DNA from: JAKCDU01 sp035551615
GTDB taxonomy: Bacteria > Actinomycetota > Acidimicrobiia > Acidimicrobiales > Palsa-688
Length of the DNA stretch: 64,000 bases
Assembly: GCA_035551615.1 (NCBI GenBank)
Contig: DASZNC010000047.1
Location: 37,747 to 101,746 of the forward strand
Reading direction: 5' to 3'
Shown: positions 53,840 through 62,348 of the stretch, in pieces
How the letters are laid out: the number at the start of each line of letters is the position of its first letter
How positions within the stretch are numbered: the first letter of the stretch is position 1
Position numbers and translations under genes: made by a program
The notes under the pieces: model-generated
What the model was told of the DNA's origin: nothing
The model's input: only the letters and a program-made list of their open reading frames with translations
Databases searched by the model: none

Positions 53840-54687
53840 AACTTGATCAGCGCCTTCACCGTTCGTTCGAGGGATTCGTGGAAATCAGGCAGGAGCGGGA
53901 TACCGCTCATCCGCAAAGCCGCGTTGTCCAAAACCGAATTGGCCGGACGCGGCGCCGGCCGCGGCGGAACCAGATCCGCAGACGAGATGGCACCCACCCG
54001 CCCCGGATCATCCCCCGCACAAGCCAGAACGTCGCGGGCGAAGCCGTACCACGTGGTCGGCCCCTGGTTGGTCACGTGGAACACGCCGGGGCGGCGGCTC
54101 ACGCCCAACTGTAGGAGCATGGCCGCCAGATCGTCGGTGAAAGTGGGGCAGCCCCGCTGGTCGTCGACGAAGCGAAGCGGGCCCTCCGCCGACGCCAACC
54201 GGAGGATGGTCTTCACCATGTTCGACCCATGGGCGCCGCACACCCAGCCAGTGCGGGCGATTGTGACATCCGGCAGCAACGATGACATCTCCTGCTCGCC
54301 AGCCAGCTTGGACCGTCCGTACACGGAGAGCGGGGACGGGGCGTCCCATTCGCGGTACGGCTCCGCCTGCGTCCCGTCGAACACGTAGTCGGTGGAGACG
54401 GCCACCACGTGGGCGCCGACCAGCCGGGCCGCCTCGGCCACGTTGCGGCACCCGAAGGCGTTCACCCGGTAGGCCCGCTCGGGATCGGACTCGCACGCGT
54501 CCACTGCCGTCCAGGCCGCGCAGTGGATGATCAGGTCCGGTCGGGTCGAGCAGATCTCGGCCAGGGTGCGGTCCCGGTCGCCCACGTCGAGCGCCGCAGA
54601 CGGGGCGCCGATCATCTCGTGATGGGTCGCCAGCTTCAACAGATCGGTGCCCAGCTGACCGCCGGCGCCCGTGACCAGGATTCTCAA
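53836..54687 (-). CDS. rmlD: dTDP-4-dehydrorhamnose reductase
   Basis: A 283-residue SDR performing the last step of dTDP-L-rhamnose synthesis. It has RILVTGAGGQLGTDLL, HCAAWTAVDACESD, STDYVFDG, catalytic YGRSKLAGE and RTGWVCG. The TTG at 54687 overlaps the rmlB stop (TTGA) and gives the exact family N-terminus; a longer ATG-started frame would be extended. rmlC (3,5-epimerase) is not in the window, so the enzyme may use a product made elsewhere, or give a different 6-deoxyhexose. Confidence 0.93.
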   Translation of the reverse strand: MRILVTGAGGQLGTDLLKLATHHEMIGAPSAALDVGDRDRTLAEICSTRPDLIIHCAAWTAVDACESDPERAYRVNAFGCRNVAEAARLVGAHVVAVSTDYVFDGTQAEPYREWDAPSPLSVYGRSKLAGEQEMSSLLPDVTIARTGWVCGAHGSNMVKTILRLASAEGPLRFVDDQRGCPTFTDDLAAMLLQLGVSRRPGVFHVTNQGPTTWYGFARDVLACAGDDPGRVGAISSADLVPPRPAPRPANSVLDNAALRMSGIPLLPDFHESLERTVKALIKL

Positions 54688-55658
54688 CGGGCGGATCCGG
54701 CCCGCTTCAACGGCTCCCACCACGACCGGTTGTCCCGGTACCAGGCGAACGTGTCGGCCAGGGCGTCGTCCAGCTTCCGCGACGGCGACCAGCCCAGCCC
54801 GCGCACTTTGGTGATGTCCACCGAGTAGCGGCGGTCGTGACCGAGGCGGTCATCGACGTAGCGGATCATCTCCTCACCGACGCCGGCCAGGGCCAGGATG
54901 CGATCGGTCAGGTCGCGGTTGGTCAGCTCGTTACCGGCCCCGATGTTGTAGATCTCCCCGACCTGCCCCTTGCGCAGCACGGTGTCGACGGCCGAGCAGT
55001 GATCGGTCACGAACAGCCAGTCCCGCTTGTTGAGACCATCGCCGTAGAGGGGGACCTGGACACCGTCGAGAAGGTTCGTGGCGAAGAGCGGGATGACCTT
55101 CTCGGGGTACTGCCACGGTCCGAAGTTGTTGGACGCACGGGTGACGCTGACCGGCAGGCCGTAGGTCGTGTGGTACGACAGCGCAATCAGGTCCGACCCG
55201 GCCTTGGAGGCGCTGTAGGGCGAGCGCGGTTCCAGCAGGTCGGTCTCCACGCTGTCCCCCTGTTCCACGGACCCGTAGACCTCATCGGTGGAGATGTGGA
55301 CCACCCGCTCGATACCGAGCTGGCGGCAGGCGTGCATCACCGCATTGGTGCCCACACAGTTGGTGACGACGAAGTCCTCGGGGCCGGCGATCGAACGGTC
55401 CACATGGCTCTCGGCGGCGAAGTGCACCACCGCGTCGTGACCCCGGGCCGCCTCGGTGAAGGCGGCCAGGTCACAGATGTTGTCGTGCACGAAGCGGTAC
55501 CGCTGCGGGTGGGCGGCGGCCACGTCGGCCAGGGTGGATTCGTTACCGGCGTAGGTGAGGGCGTCGTAGACGGTCACCTCGTCGTCGGTGTGCTCGAGCA
55601 CCCATCGGACGTAGTTGGATCCGATGAATCCGGCGCCGCCGGTAACCAGCAATTTCAT
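54684..55658 (-). CDS. rmlB: dTDP-glucose 4,6-dehydratase
   Basis: A 324-residue SDR converting dTDP-glucose to dTDP-4-dehydro-6-deoxyglucose. Features: LLVTGGAGFIGSNY, HFAAESHVDRSI, STDEVYGS with Thr-Asp-Glu catalytic residues, and SPYSASKAGSD with YxxxK. Late blocks are RASNNFGPWQYPEKVIPLF and YGDGLNKRDWLFVTDH. ATG start has TAATCT 8 bases upstream. Its stop overlaps rmlD, and rmlA lies upstream on the same strand, giving a partial rml operon. Confidence 0.95.
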   Translation of the reverse strand: MKLLVTGGAGFIGSNYVRWVLEHTDDEVTVYDALTYAGNESTLADVAAAHPQRYRFVHDNICDLAAFTEAARGHDAVVHFAAESHVDRSIAGPEDFVVTNCVGTNAVMHACRQLGIERVVHISTDEVYGSVEQGDSVETDLLEPRSPYSASKAGSDLIALSYHTTYGLPVSVTRASNNFGPWQYPEKVIPLFATNLLDGVQVPLYGDGLNKRDWLFVTDHCSAVDTVLRKGQVGEIYNIGAGNELTNRDLTDRILALAGVGEEMIRYVDDRLGHDRRYSVDITKVRGLGWSPSRKLDDALADTFAWYRDNRSWWEPLKRAGSAR

Positions 55659-55666
55659 GGGTTGCC

Positions 55667-55672
55667 AGATTA
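55667..55672 (-). promoter_or_regulatory. -10 box (TAATCT), leaderless rmlB start
   Basis: TAATCT on the minus strand, 8 bases before the ATG at 55658, in the 21-base gap after rmlA. rmlB-rmlD-ugd-uxs may thus have their own promoter. Confidence 0.45.
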
Positions 55673-55679
55673 CTAGGGG

Positions 55680-56786
55680 CTACTGCAGGTCAATGGTGCA
55701 GTGGTCCCCCAGCATGAGCCGGGTGGCCAGCGGGCGGCGGGCCGTCCGGGTCACCTCGACGTGGTGCCCGAGCAGCGAATCCTCCAGCCGCCCGGCCCCG
55801 ACGACCCGGCAGTCGTCGAGGATCACCGAGTGCTCCACTTCGCTGCCTTCGATCACGCACCGCTCGCCGATGGCCGAGAAAGGTCCGACGAAACTGTCGG
55901 AAATCGAAGTACCGGCACCGACCACCACCGGGCCGCGGATGCGGCTGCGCACGATCCGGGCCCCGGCCGCGATGACCACCCGGCCGTCGATCTCGGATTC
56001 GTCGTCGACCTCGCCGTCGACCGCCCTCTCCATGGTCTCGAGAATGAGCCGGTTGGCCTCCAGGAGCGGCGTCAGTTTGCCGGTGTCGATCCACCAGCCG
56101 TCGAGCACCTCGGTGCGGACCCGCAGCCCCTGATCGACCAGCCACTGGATGGCGTCGGTGATCTCCAGCTCGCCCCGGGGCGACGGCTCGATGGCCGCCA
56201 CCGCGTCGTGAATGCGGCGGTCGAACAGGTAGACGCCGACCAGGGCCAGGTTGCTGGGCGGATCGGGGGGCTTTTCGAGCAGGCGGACCACCGACCCGTC
56301 GGTCGTCAGTTCGGCCACGCCGAAGCGGTGCGGGTCGGGTACCGGCTTCAACAGGATCTGGGCGACCGGCGGCACCGCGTCCTCCCCCAATGCCGGGGCC
56401 AGCGATCGCAGGCGCTCGTCCTCGAACCGGTCGACGAAGTCCTTCAGGCTCTGCTTCAGCATGTTGTCGCCGAGGTACATGACGAAGTCGTCGTCGGCCA
56501 GGAACTCCCGGGCGATCAGCACCGCATGGGCCAGACCGAGCGGGGCGTCCTGGGGCAGGTAGGTGACCGACAGGCCCCACGCCGAGCCGTCGCCCACGGC
56601 TGCCATCACCTCGGCGGCGGTGTCGCCGACGACGATGCCCACCTGTTTGATGCCGGCACCGGCGATGGCCTCGAGCCCGTAGAACAGGATGGGCTTGTTG
56701 GCCACCGGCACCAGCTGTTTGGCCCGGGTGTGGGTGATGGGTCTCAGGCGCGTACCAGCGCCTCCCGCGAGGATCAGCGCCTTCAC
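55680..56786 (-). CDS. rmlA: Glucose-1-phosphate thymidylyltransferase, long form
   Basis: A 368-residue pyrophosphorylase producing dTDP-glucose. N-terminal nucleotidyltransferase domain has LILAGGAGTRLRPITHTRAKQL, MYLGDNML and EKPPDPPSNLALVGVYLF. A C-terminal left-handed beta-helix (about 250-365) makes it the long StrD-like type rather than the 290-residue RmlA of enterobacteria. GTG start at 56786 is placed 7 bases after a TAGCGT box. It heads the rml operon. Confidence 0.88.
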   Translation of the reverse strand: MKALILAGGAGTRLRPITHTRAKQLVPVANKPILFYGLEAIAGAGIKQVGIVVGDTAAEVMAAVGDGSAWGLSVTYLPQDAPLGLAHAVLIAREFLADDDFVMYLGDNMLKQSLKDFVDRFEDERLRSLAPALGEDAVPPVAQILLKPVPDPHRFGVAELTTDGSVVRLLEKPPDPPSNLALVGVYLFDRRIHDAVAAIEPSPRGELEITDAIQWLVDQGLRVRTEVLDGWWIDTGKLTPLLEANRLILETMERAVDGEVDDESEIDGRVVIAAGARIVRSRIRGPVVVGAGTSISDSFVGPFSAIGERCVIEGSEVEHSVILDDCRVVGAGRLEDSLLGHHVEVTRTARRPLATRLMLGDHCTIDLQ

Positions 56787-56793
56787 CGGCCGG

Positions 56794-56799
56794 ACGCTA
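56794..56799 (-). promoter_or_regulatory. -10 box (TAGCGT), leaderless rmlA start
   Basis: TAGCGT on the minus strand, 7 bases (CCGGCCG) before the GTG at 56786. It overlaps the last codons and stop of birA (ends 56797). Confidence 0.5.
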
Positions 56800-57534
56800 C
56801 CACCGGAGGTGGGTGACGTCCCCGACCGACACCGTGTGGATCGCCCCGTCCCGTTCGCGCACGAGCAGTTGGCCGGCCCCGTTGATCTCCTCCGCCCGGC
56901 CCCTCAGGAGGGCCCCGCCCGACATCTCGACCGAGACCTCCTGGCCGACCGTGGCGCACTGGTCGCGGTAGTCGGACGCCACCGCGTCCCAATCGGCGGC
57001 CCGCCCGTCCAGTTCCCGTAGCCAGGCCTCCAGGAGCAGCGCCCGGTCCACCCGCCGGCCGGCCAGGGCGTCGAGGTGGGCCGCACCCGGTGGCCCCCCG
57101 TGCACATTGAGGCCCATGCCCACCACCACCGCGCCACCGGCGGCGACGGCCAGGATGCCGGCCAGCTTGGCCCCCCCGACGAGCAGGTCGTTGGGCCATT
57201 TCAGGTCCGGCTCGACACCGGCCACGTCGGCGCAGGCGGCGCGGGCGGCCAGGGCGACGGCGGAGGAGACCAGCGGGTGGCGGTCGGGCGGGAGCGACGG
57301 GCGGAGGAGGACCGACACCAGCAACCCGTCCCCCGGTCGGGCCTCCCACGTCCGATCCAGCCGGCCCCGCCCGGCGGATTGGAAGTCGGCGGCTATCACC
57401 ACTCCCTCCGGCGCCCCCTGCCCGGCCAGCCCGATGAGCAGGTCATTGGTCGATTGCGTCTCGTCCAGGAGGCGGATGTCGCCGAAGCGGGTTTCGGTGG
57501 CCAATGCGGCTCGGACTCGCTCCTCGATGTTCAC
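56797..57534 (-). CDS. birA: Biotin--[acetyl-CoA carboxylase] ligase, monofunctional
   Basis: A 245-residue ligase that activates biotin with ATP and attaches it to the carrier Lys. ETQSTNDLL, QSAGRGRLDRTW (biotinyl-AMP loop near residue 70), KWPNDLL, KLAGIL and MGLNVHG are present, with a small C-terminal SH3-like domain. There is no N-terminal DNA-binding helix-turn-helix, so it does not regulate transcription. The GTG at 57534 is the start; it is 19 bases from the divergent carboxylase alpha start, whose EAMKMEN site is the probable substrate. Confidence 0.93.
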   Translation of the reverse strand: MNIEERVRAALATETRFGDIRLLDETQSTNDLLIGLAGQGAPEGVVIAADFQSAGRGRLDRTWEARPGDGLLVSVLLRPSLPPDRHPLVSSAVALAARAACADVAGVEPDLKWPNDLLVGGAKLAGILAVAAGGAVVVGMGLNVHGGPPGAAHLDALAGRRVDRALLLEAWLRELDGRAADWDAVASDYRDQCATVGQEVSVEMSGGALLRGRAEEINGAGQLLVRERDGAIHTVSVGDVTHLRW

Positions 57535-57553
57535 CCTGAAAGAATGCCTCCCC

Positions 57554-59323
57554 GTGCTCACCAAGGTCTTGATCGCCAACCGGGGCGAGATCGCCGTGCG
57601 GGTCATCCGTACCTGTCGCGAACTCGGCATCGCCACCGTCGCCGTCTACTCCGACCTCGACCGGGACGCCCTCCACGTCCGCCTGGCCGACGAGGCGTAC
57701 TCGCTGGGCGGCCAGACGGCGGCCGAGTCCTACCTGGACACGGCCAAGATCCTCGACATCATCGAGAAGAGCGGGGCCGACGGGGTGCACCCGGGCTACG
57801 GCTTCTTCTCCGAGAACGCCGACTTCGCCCGGGCCATCACCGAGGCCGGCGTCACCTGGATCGGGCCACCGCCCGAGGCCATCGAGGTCATGGGGGACAA
57901 GATCAGCTCCCGCCTGGCCGCCCAGCGGGCCGACGTGGCCGGCGTCCCGGGGACCACCGAAGTGCTGAAGTCGGCCGACGAGGTCGTCGCCTTCGGCGAG
58001 ACGAACGGGTGGCCGGTCGCCATCAAGGCCGCCTACGGCGGTGGTGGCCGCGGTATGCGGGTCGTCCACAACGCAACTGATGCCCCCGCCGCGCTGGAAT
58101 CGGCGCAGCGGGAGGCGGAGAAGGCGTTCGGCCGGTCCGAGAGCTACATGGAGCGCTACCTCACCTGGCCCCGCCACGTCGAGGTGCAGGTGTTCTGCGA
58201 CACCCACGGCAACGGCGTCTACCTGGGCACCCGTGACTGCTCGGCCCAGCGCCGCCACCAGAAGCTGATCGAAGAGGCGCCGGCGCCGTCCATCCCGGAG
58301 GAGACTCTGACCGCCATGGGCGAGGCCGCCGTGAAGGTCGCCCAGGCCTGCGGCTACGTCAACGCCGGCACCGTCGAGTTCATCTACCAGGAGGGCGACT
58401 TCTTCTTCTTGGAGATGAACACCCGCCTCCAGGTCGAGCACCCGGCCACCGAACTGGTCTTCGGCCGGGACCTGGTGGCCCTACAGCTGCAGGTCGCCGC
58501 CGGCGAACCGCTCGGCTTCACCCAGGACGACGTGCGCCCGAACGGCCACGCCATCGAGATCCGGCTCAACGCCGAGGACCCGGCGGGCGGCAGGTTCCTC
58601 CCGTCACCCGGCACCATCACCAGGTTCTACCGACCGGACGGTTTCGGCGTCCGGGTGGACGCCGGCTACGACGAGGGCGACACCGTCAGCCAGTTCTACG
58701 ACAACCTGATCGCCAAGCTGGTCGTCTGGGGCACCGACCGGGAGGACGCCCGCCGGCGGACCATCCGGGCCCTCAAGGAAACCGTCATCGAAGGTCCGGC
58801 CACCACCATCCCGGCCGACCTGGCCATCCTCGAGCATCCCGACTTCATCAACGTGGAGCACTCCACCAACTGGGTCGAGCAGAAGCTCGATCTGAGCGGG
58901 GTGTCGGCCCCGACCACGCCGGCCGCACCCGACGGCGAAGCCCGGGTCCAGCGCGACGTCGACGTCGAGGTCAACGGCCGGAAGTTCTCGGTCCGCCTGT
59001 GGGTGCCGGACGTGGCCCCGGTCGCCGCCGCCGCCGGTGGTGGGGCCAAACCGGCCCGCCCCCGACCGGCCGGCGGCGGGGCGGGGAGCGGCGGCGGCGC
59101 CGGCAGCGGCCAGGTCGCCGTGCCGATGCAGGGCACCATCGTCAAGGTCCTGGTCAACGTGGGCGACAAGGTCGAAGCGGGCCAGGCGGTGACCGTGCTC
59201 GAGGCCATGAAGATGGAGAACAACATCACCGCCGAGACCTCGGGCACGGTCAAGGAGGTCAAGGTCAAGCCGGGTGACGCCGTCGGCGCCGGCGACATCG
59301 TGGTGGTCATCGAAGCCGAGTAG
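57554..59323 (+). CDS. Biotin-dependent acyl-CoA carboxylase alpha subunit (biotin carboxylase + BCCP)
   Basis: A 589-residue AccA/PccA-type subunit. Biotin carboxylase N-domain VLIANRGEIAVRVIRTC, ATP-grasp motif IKAAYGGGGRGMRVV, MNTRLQVEHPATE with the active Arg/Glu residues, and a C-terminal domain. After a Gly/Ala/Pro-rich hinge (about 490-515), the biotinyl domain has the EAMKMEN site, with Lys about residue 554. It carboxylates biotin for acetyl- or propionyl-CoA carboxylation. The beta subunit is not in the window. GTG start chosen; an ATG at 57527 would overlap birA's start. Confidence 0.95.
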   Translation: MLTKVLIANRGEIAVRVIRTCRELGIATVAVYSDLDRDALHVRLADEAYSLGGQTAAESYLDTAKILDIIEKSGADGVHPGYGFFSENADFARAITEAGVTWIGPPPEAIEVMGDKISSRLAAQRADVAGVPGTTEVLKSADEVVAFGETNGWPVAIKAAYGGGGRGMRVVHNATDAPAALESAQREAEKAFGRSESYMERYLTWPRHVEVQVFCDTHGNGVYLGTRDCSAQRRHQKLIEEAPAPSIPEETLTAMGEAAVKVAQACGYVNAGTVEFIYQEGDFFFLEMNTRLQVEHPATELVFGRDLVALQLQVAAGEPLGFTQDDVRPNGHAIEIRLNAEDPAGGRFLPSPGTITRFYRPDGFGVRVDAGYDEGDTVSQFYDNLIAKLVVWGTDREDARRRTIRALKETVIEGPATTIPADLAILEHPDFINVEHSTNWVEQKLDLSGVSAPTTPAAPDGEARVQRDVDVEVNGRKFSVRLWVPDVAPVAAAAGGGAKPARPRPAGGGAGSGGGAGSGQVAVPMQGTIVKVLVNVGDKVEAGQAVTVLEAMKMENNITAETSGTVKEVKVKPGDAVGAGDIVVVIEAE

Positions 59324-59394
59324 CACCGCGCCCGGCGGGGCCACCTGCCGGGCGCCCGCATCGCCGGCTGCCGATCGCCGGCTGCCCCCGGCTG

Positions 59395-60747
59395 CTATTC
59401 GGCCGCTTCCGCCAGCGCCTCGCTCAGGGTGGGGTGGGCCAGGCAGCTCTCGACGATGTCGCTGACCTTCAGGTTGGCGGTGACGGCCAGGGCCAAAACC
59501 GAGATGAGCTCGGCCGCGTGCCGGCCGACGATCGACCCGCCCAGCACCACGCCGGTCGCCGGGTCGGAGACGATCTTGACGAACCCTCCGGGGTCGGAGT
59601 TGATCAGCGCCTTGGCCGTCGCCTGGTACGGCACCTTGGTGACCCTGATCTTCCGGCCGGTGGCGAACGCCTCCGCCTCGGCCAGGCCGACATCGGCGAT
59701 CTCCGGCTCGGTGAAGATGGCCGAAGCCGCCTTCTCGTAGTCGATGTGACGGTGGATCCGGGTGTGGATGCCCATGATGTGCTCGGCGATCTTGCGCCCC
59801 TGCATCGACGCCACCGACGAGAGTGGCAGTTTGCCTGACACATCGCCGGCGGCGTATATGTGAGGCACGTTCGACTGGCAGTGGTGGTTGATCTGGACGT
59901 ACCCGCCGTCGGTGATGACGCCTGCGTTCTCCAGGCCCAGCTCGTCGCTGTTGGGAATGGAACCGATGGCCAGCAGGGCGTGCGACCCCTTGGCCACCCG
60001 GCCGTCGTCGCACCGCACGGCGACCTCGCCTTCGCCCACGTCGATCCCCTCCGCCTTGGCCCCCTTGAACAGGCGGACCCCCCTCCTCAGCAGCTCCTCC
60101 TCCAGGGCGGCGGCCACCTCGGGATCCTTCCTCGGGAGGACCTGCTGGCGGCTCACGATCAGCGTGACCTTCGACCCGAACGAACTGAACATGTGCACGA
60201 ACTCGACCCCGGTCACACCCGAGCCGATCACGACCAGGTGCTCGGGCATGGTCGACGGCGGGTAGGCCTGCCGGGTGGTCAGGATGCGCTCACCGTCGGG
60301 GACGGCGAAGTCGGGGATGCGGGGCCGGCTACCGGTGGCGATCAGGATGGCATCGGCCTCGATCGACTCCACCCCGTTGCCGGTGGTGACCTCCACCTCG
60401 TGCGGTCCGAGGAGCCGGGCCGATCCTTTGACCGACCGCACCCCTTGACTGTCGAGCAGCCGGGTCAGCTGCATATTGAGGTGCTCCTCGATCTCTTTGA
60501 CCCGGCGGCGCTGGGCGTCGACGTCGAGCGTGGCGTCCTGGTGCGACAGGCCCATGCCCTCGATGCGGCGGGAGAAGCTCATGGCCCCGCCGGTGGCGAT
60601 CATCGTCTTCGACGGGATGCAGTCCCACAGATGGGCGGCGCCGCCGACGACATCCCGCTCGATGAGCGTGACCTCGGCATCGAGCCGGGCCGCATACGTG
60701 GCTGCGGTGTTGCCGGCCGGTCCCCCTCCGATGATGACGAAGCGCAT
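59395..60747 (-). CDS. LpdA-like pyridine nucleotide-disulfide oxidoreductase family flavoprotein
   Basis: A 450-residue FAD/NAD(P)-binding class I flavoprotein. FAD site IGGGPAGNTAATYAA, NAD(P) site VIGSGVTGVEFVHMF, second FAD contact YAAGDVSG. The redox-active segment reads GGAAHLWDCIPSKT, retaining only the second Cys of the normal CxxxxC pair. It matches the mycobacterial LpdA (Rv3303c) type, which works as a quinone reductase rather than dihydrolipoamide dehydrogenase. The dimer motif LAHPTLSEAL keeps its His-Glu pair. It follows the mutase gene by 3 bases. Confidence 0.85.
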   Translation of the reverse strand: MRFVIIGGGPAGNTAATYAARLDAEVTLIERDVVGGAAHLWDCIPSKTMIATGGAMSFSRRIEGMGLSHQDATLDVDAQRRRVKEIEEHLNMQLTRLLDSQGVRSVKGSARLLGPHEVEVTTGNGVESIEADAILIATGSRPRIPDFAVPDGERILTTRQAYPPSTMPEHLVVIGSGVTGVEFVHMFSSFGSKVTLIVSRQQVLPRKDPEVAAALEEELLRRGVRLFKGAKAEGIDVGEGEVAVRCDDGRVAKGSHALLAIGSIPNSDELGLENAGVITDGGYVQINHHCQSNVPHIYAAGDVSGKLPLSSVASMQGRKIAEHIMGIHTRIHRHIDYEKAASAIFTEPEIADVGLAEAEAFATGRKIRVTKVPYQATAKALINSDPGGFVKIVSDPATGVVLGGSIVGRHAAELISVLALAVTANLKVSDIVESCLAHPTLSEALAEAAE

Positions 60748-60750
60748 CCG

Positions 60751-62334
60751 CTAGCGGCTCGGCTGGAAGACGCCGAACTCGGCGCGCAGCACGTCGCTGA
60801 CCTCGCCCAGCGTGGCCCGCCGGCGCAGCGCCTCCTTCATGGGCGGCAGCAGGTTGGCCGTGCCCCGGGCGGCCGTGGCCACGTCCCCGAGGGCGGCGTC
60901 GACCGCCGCCTGGTCTCGTTCGGCCCGGGTGCGCTGCACCCGCTCGATCTGGTGGCGCTCCAGCGCCGGGTCGATCGGGAACACCTCGGACGTCTCCGGA
61001 GCGTCGCTCACGAACTTGTTGACACCGACGATGACCTTTGTCGCGGCGTCGACCTCCTTGGCGTAGGAGTAGGCCGCCTGCTCGATCTCCTCCTGCATGT
61101 AACCGGCCTCGATGGCGGCCACCGAGCCGCCCATCCCGTCGATCTTCTCGAGGTAGGCCCACGCCTCCTGCTCGACGGCGTCGGTCAGAGACTCGACGAA
61201 GTAGGACCCGGCCAGGGGGTCGGCGGTGTCGACCACCCCCGACTCGTTGGCCACGATCTGCTGGGTACGCAGGGCGATGGTCGCCGCCTTGGCGGTGGGC
61301 AGGCCGAGGGCCTCGTCGAACCCATTGGCGTGCAGGCTCTGGGTCCCGCCCAGCACGGCGGCCAGGGACTGGATCGTCACCCGGGCGATGTTGTTCTCCG
61401 GCTGCTGGGCGGTGAGCGTGGAGCCGCCGGTCTGGGTGTGGAACCGCAGGAGCTTGCTCTTCTCTTCCTTCGCCCCGAACCGCTCGGTCATGATCCGGGC
61501 CCACATGCGGCGGGCGGCCCGGAACTTGGCCACCTCCTCGAAGAAATTGTTGTGGGCGTTCCAGAAGAAGCTCAGCCGGGGGGCGAACTCGTCCACCGGC
61601 AGGCCGGCCTTGACCGCCGCTTCGACATAGGCGATGCCGTTGGACAGAGTGAAGGCGATCTCCTGGACGGCCGTCGAGCCGGCCTCGCGGATGTGGTAGC
61701 CGGAGATGCTGATCGTGTTCCAGCTGGGCAGGTTCTCCCGGCAGTAGGCGAAGATGTCGGTGATCAACCGCATCGACGGGCGGGGCGGGTAGATGTAGGT
61801 GCCCCGGGCCACGTACTCCTTCAGGATGTCGTTCTGGATGGTGCCGCCCAGCTCGGCCGCCGGCACGCCCTGCTCCTCGGCGACCAGCTGGTACAGGAGC
61901 AGCAGGATGGACGCAGTGGCGTTGATCGTCATCGACGTGGTCACCTGGTCGAGCGGCAGGCCGCCGAGCAGGACCCGCATGTCGTCGATCGAGTCGATGG
62001 CCACCCCGACCTTGCCCACCTCGCCCAGCGCCCGGGCGTGGTCGGAGTCGTAGCCCATCTGCGTCGGCAGGTCGAAGGCGCACGACAGCCCGGTGCCGCC
62101 CCCGGCCAGCAGCAGTCGCCACCGCTCGTTGGTCGCCTCCGCCGTGCCGAACCCCGAGTACTGGCGGATGGTCCACGGCCGGCCCCGGTACATCGTCGGG
62201 TATATGCCTCTGGTAAAAGGAAACGACCCCGGCGCCCCCAACTGCTTCTCCGGGTCCCACCCGTCGAGGTCAGAGGGTGAATACGAAGGTTTGATCTCGA
62301 TCCCCGAGTCGGTGTGTCGGGCGTCTTGGGCCAT
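60751..62334 (-). CDS. Methylmalonyl-CoA mutase catalytic (large) subunit without B12 domain
   Basis: A 527-residue TIM-barrel acyl-CoA mutase. Substrate-determining residues are visible: Tyr in WTIRQYSGFGTAEATN (position of Tyr89) and Arg in LKEYVARGTYIYPP (position of Arg207), the pair found in methylmalonyl-CoA mutase; isobutyryl- and 2-hydroxyisobutyryl-CoA mutases have Phe/Ile and Gln. Its C-terminus ends at residue 527, so the cobalamin-binding domain must be a separate subunit not seen here. With the biotin carboxylase it suggests a propionyl-CoA to succinyl-CoA route. TAACCT lies 8 bases before its ATG. Confidence 0.9.
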   Translation of the reverse strand: MAQDARHTDSGIEIKPSYSPSDLDGWDPEKQLGAPGSFPFTRGIYPTMYRGRPWTIRQYSGFGTAEATNERWRLLLAGGGTGLSCAFDLPTQMGYDSDHARALGEVGKVGVAIDSIDDMRVLLGGLPLDQVTTSMTINATASILLLLYQLVAEEQGVPAAELGGTIQNDILKEYVARGTYIYPPRPSMRLITDIFAYCRENLPSWNTISISGYHIREAGSTAVQEIAFTLSNGIAYVEAAVKAGLPVDEFAPRLSFFWNAHNNFFEEVAKFRAARRMWARIMTERFGAKEEKSKLLRFHTQTGGSTLTAQQPENNIARVTIQSLAAVLGGTQSLHANGFDEALGLPTAKAATIALRTQQIVANESGVVDTADPLAGSYFVESLTDAVEQEAWAYLEKIDGMGGSVAAIEAGYMQEEIEQAAYSYAKEVDAATKVIVGVNKFVSDAPETSEVFPIDPALERHQIERVQRTRAERDQAAVDAALGDVATAARGTANLLPPMKEALRRRATLGEVSDVLRAEFGVFQPSR

Positions 62335-62342
62335 AGCCCTGA

Positions 62343-62348
62343 AGGTTA
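62343..62348 (-). promoter_or_regulatory. -10 box (TAACCT), leaderless mutase start
   Basis: TAACCT on the minus strand, 8 bases before the ATG at 62334. It includes the stop codon of the upstream lipoprotein gene. Confidence 0.4.
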
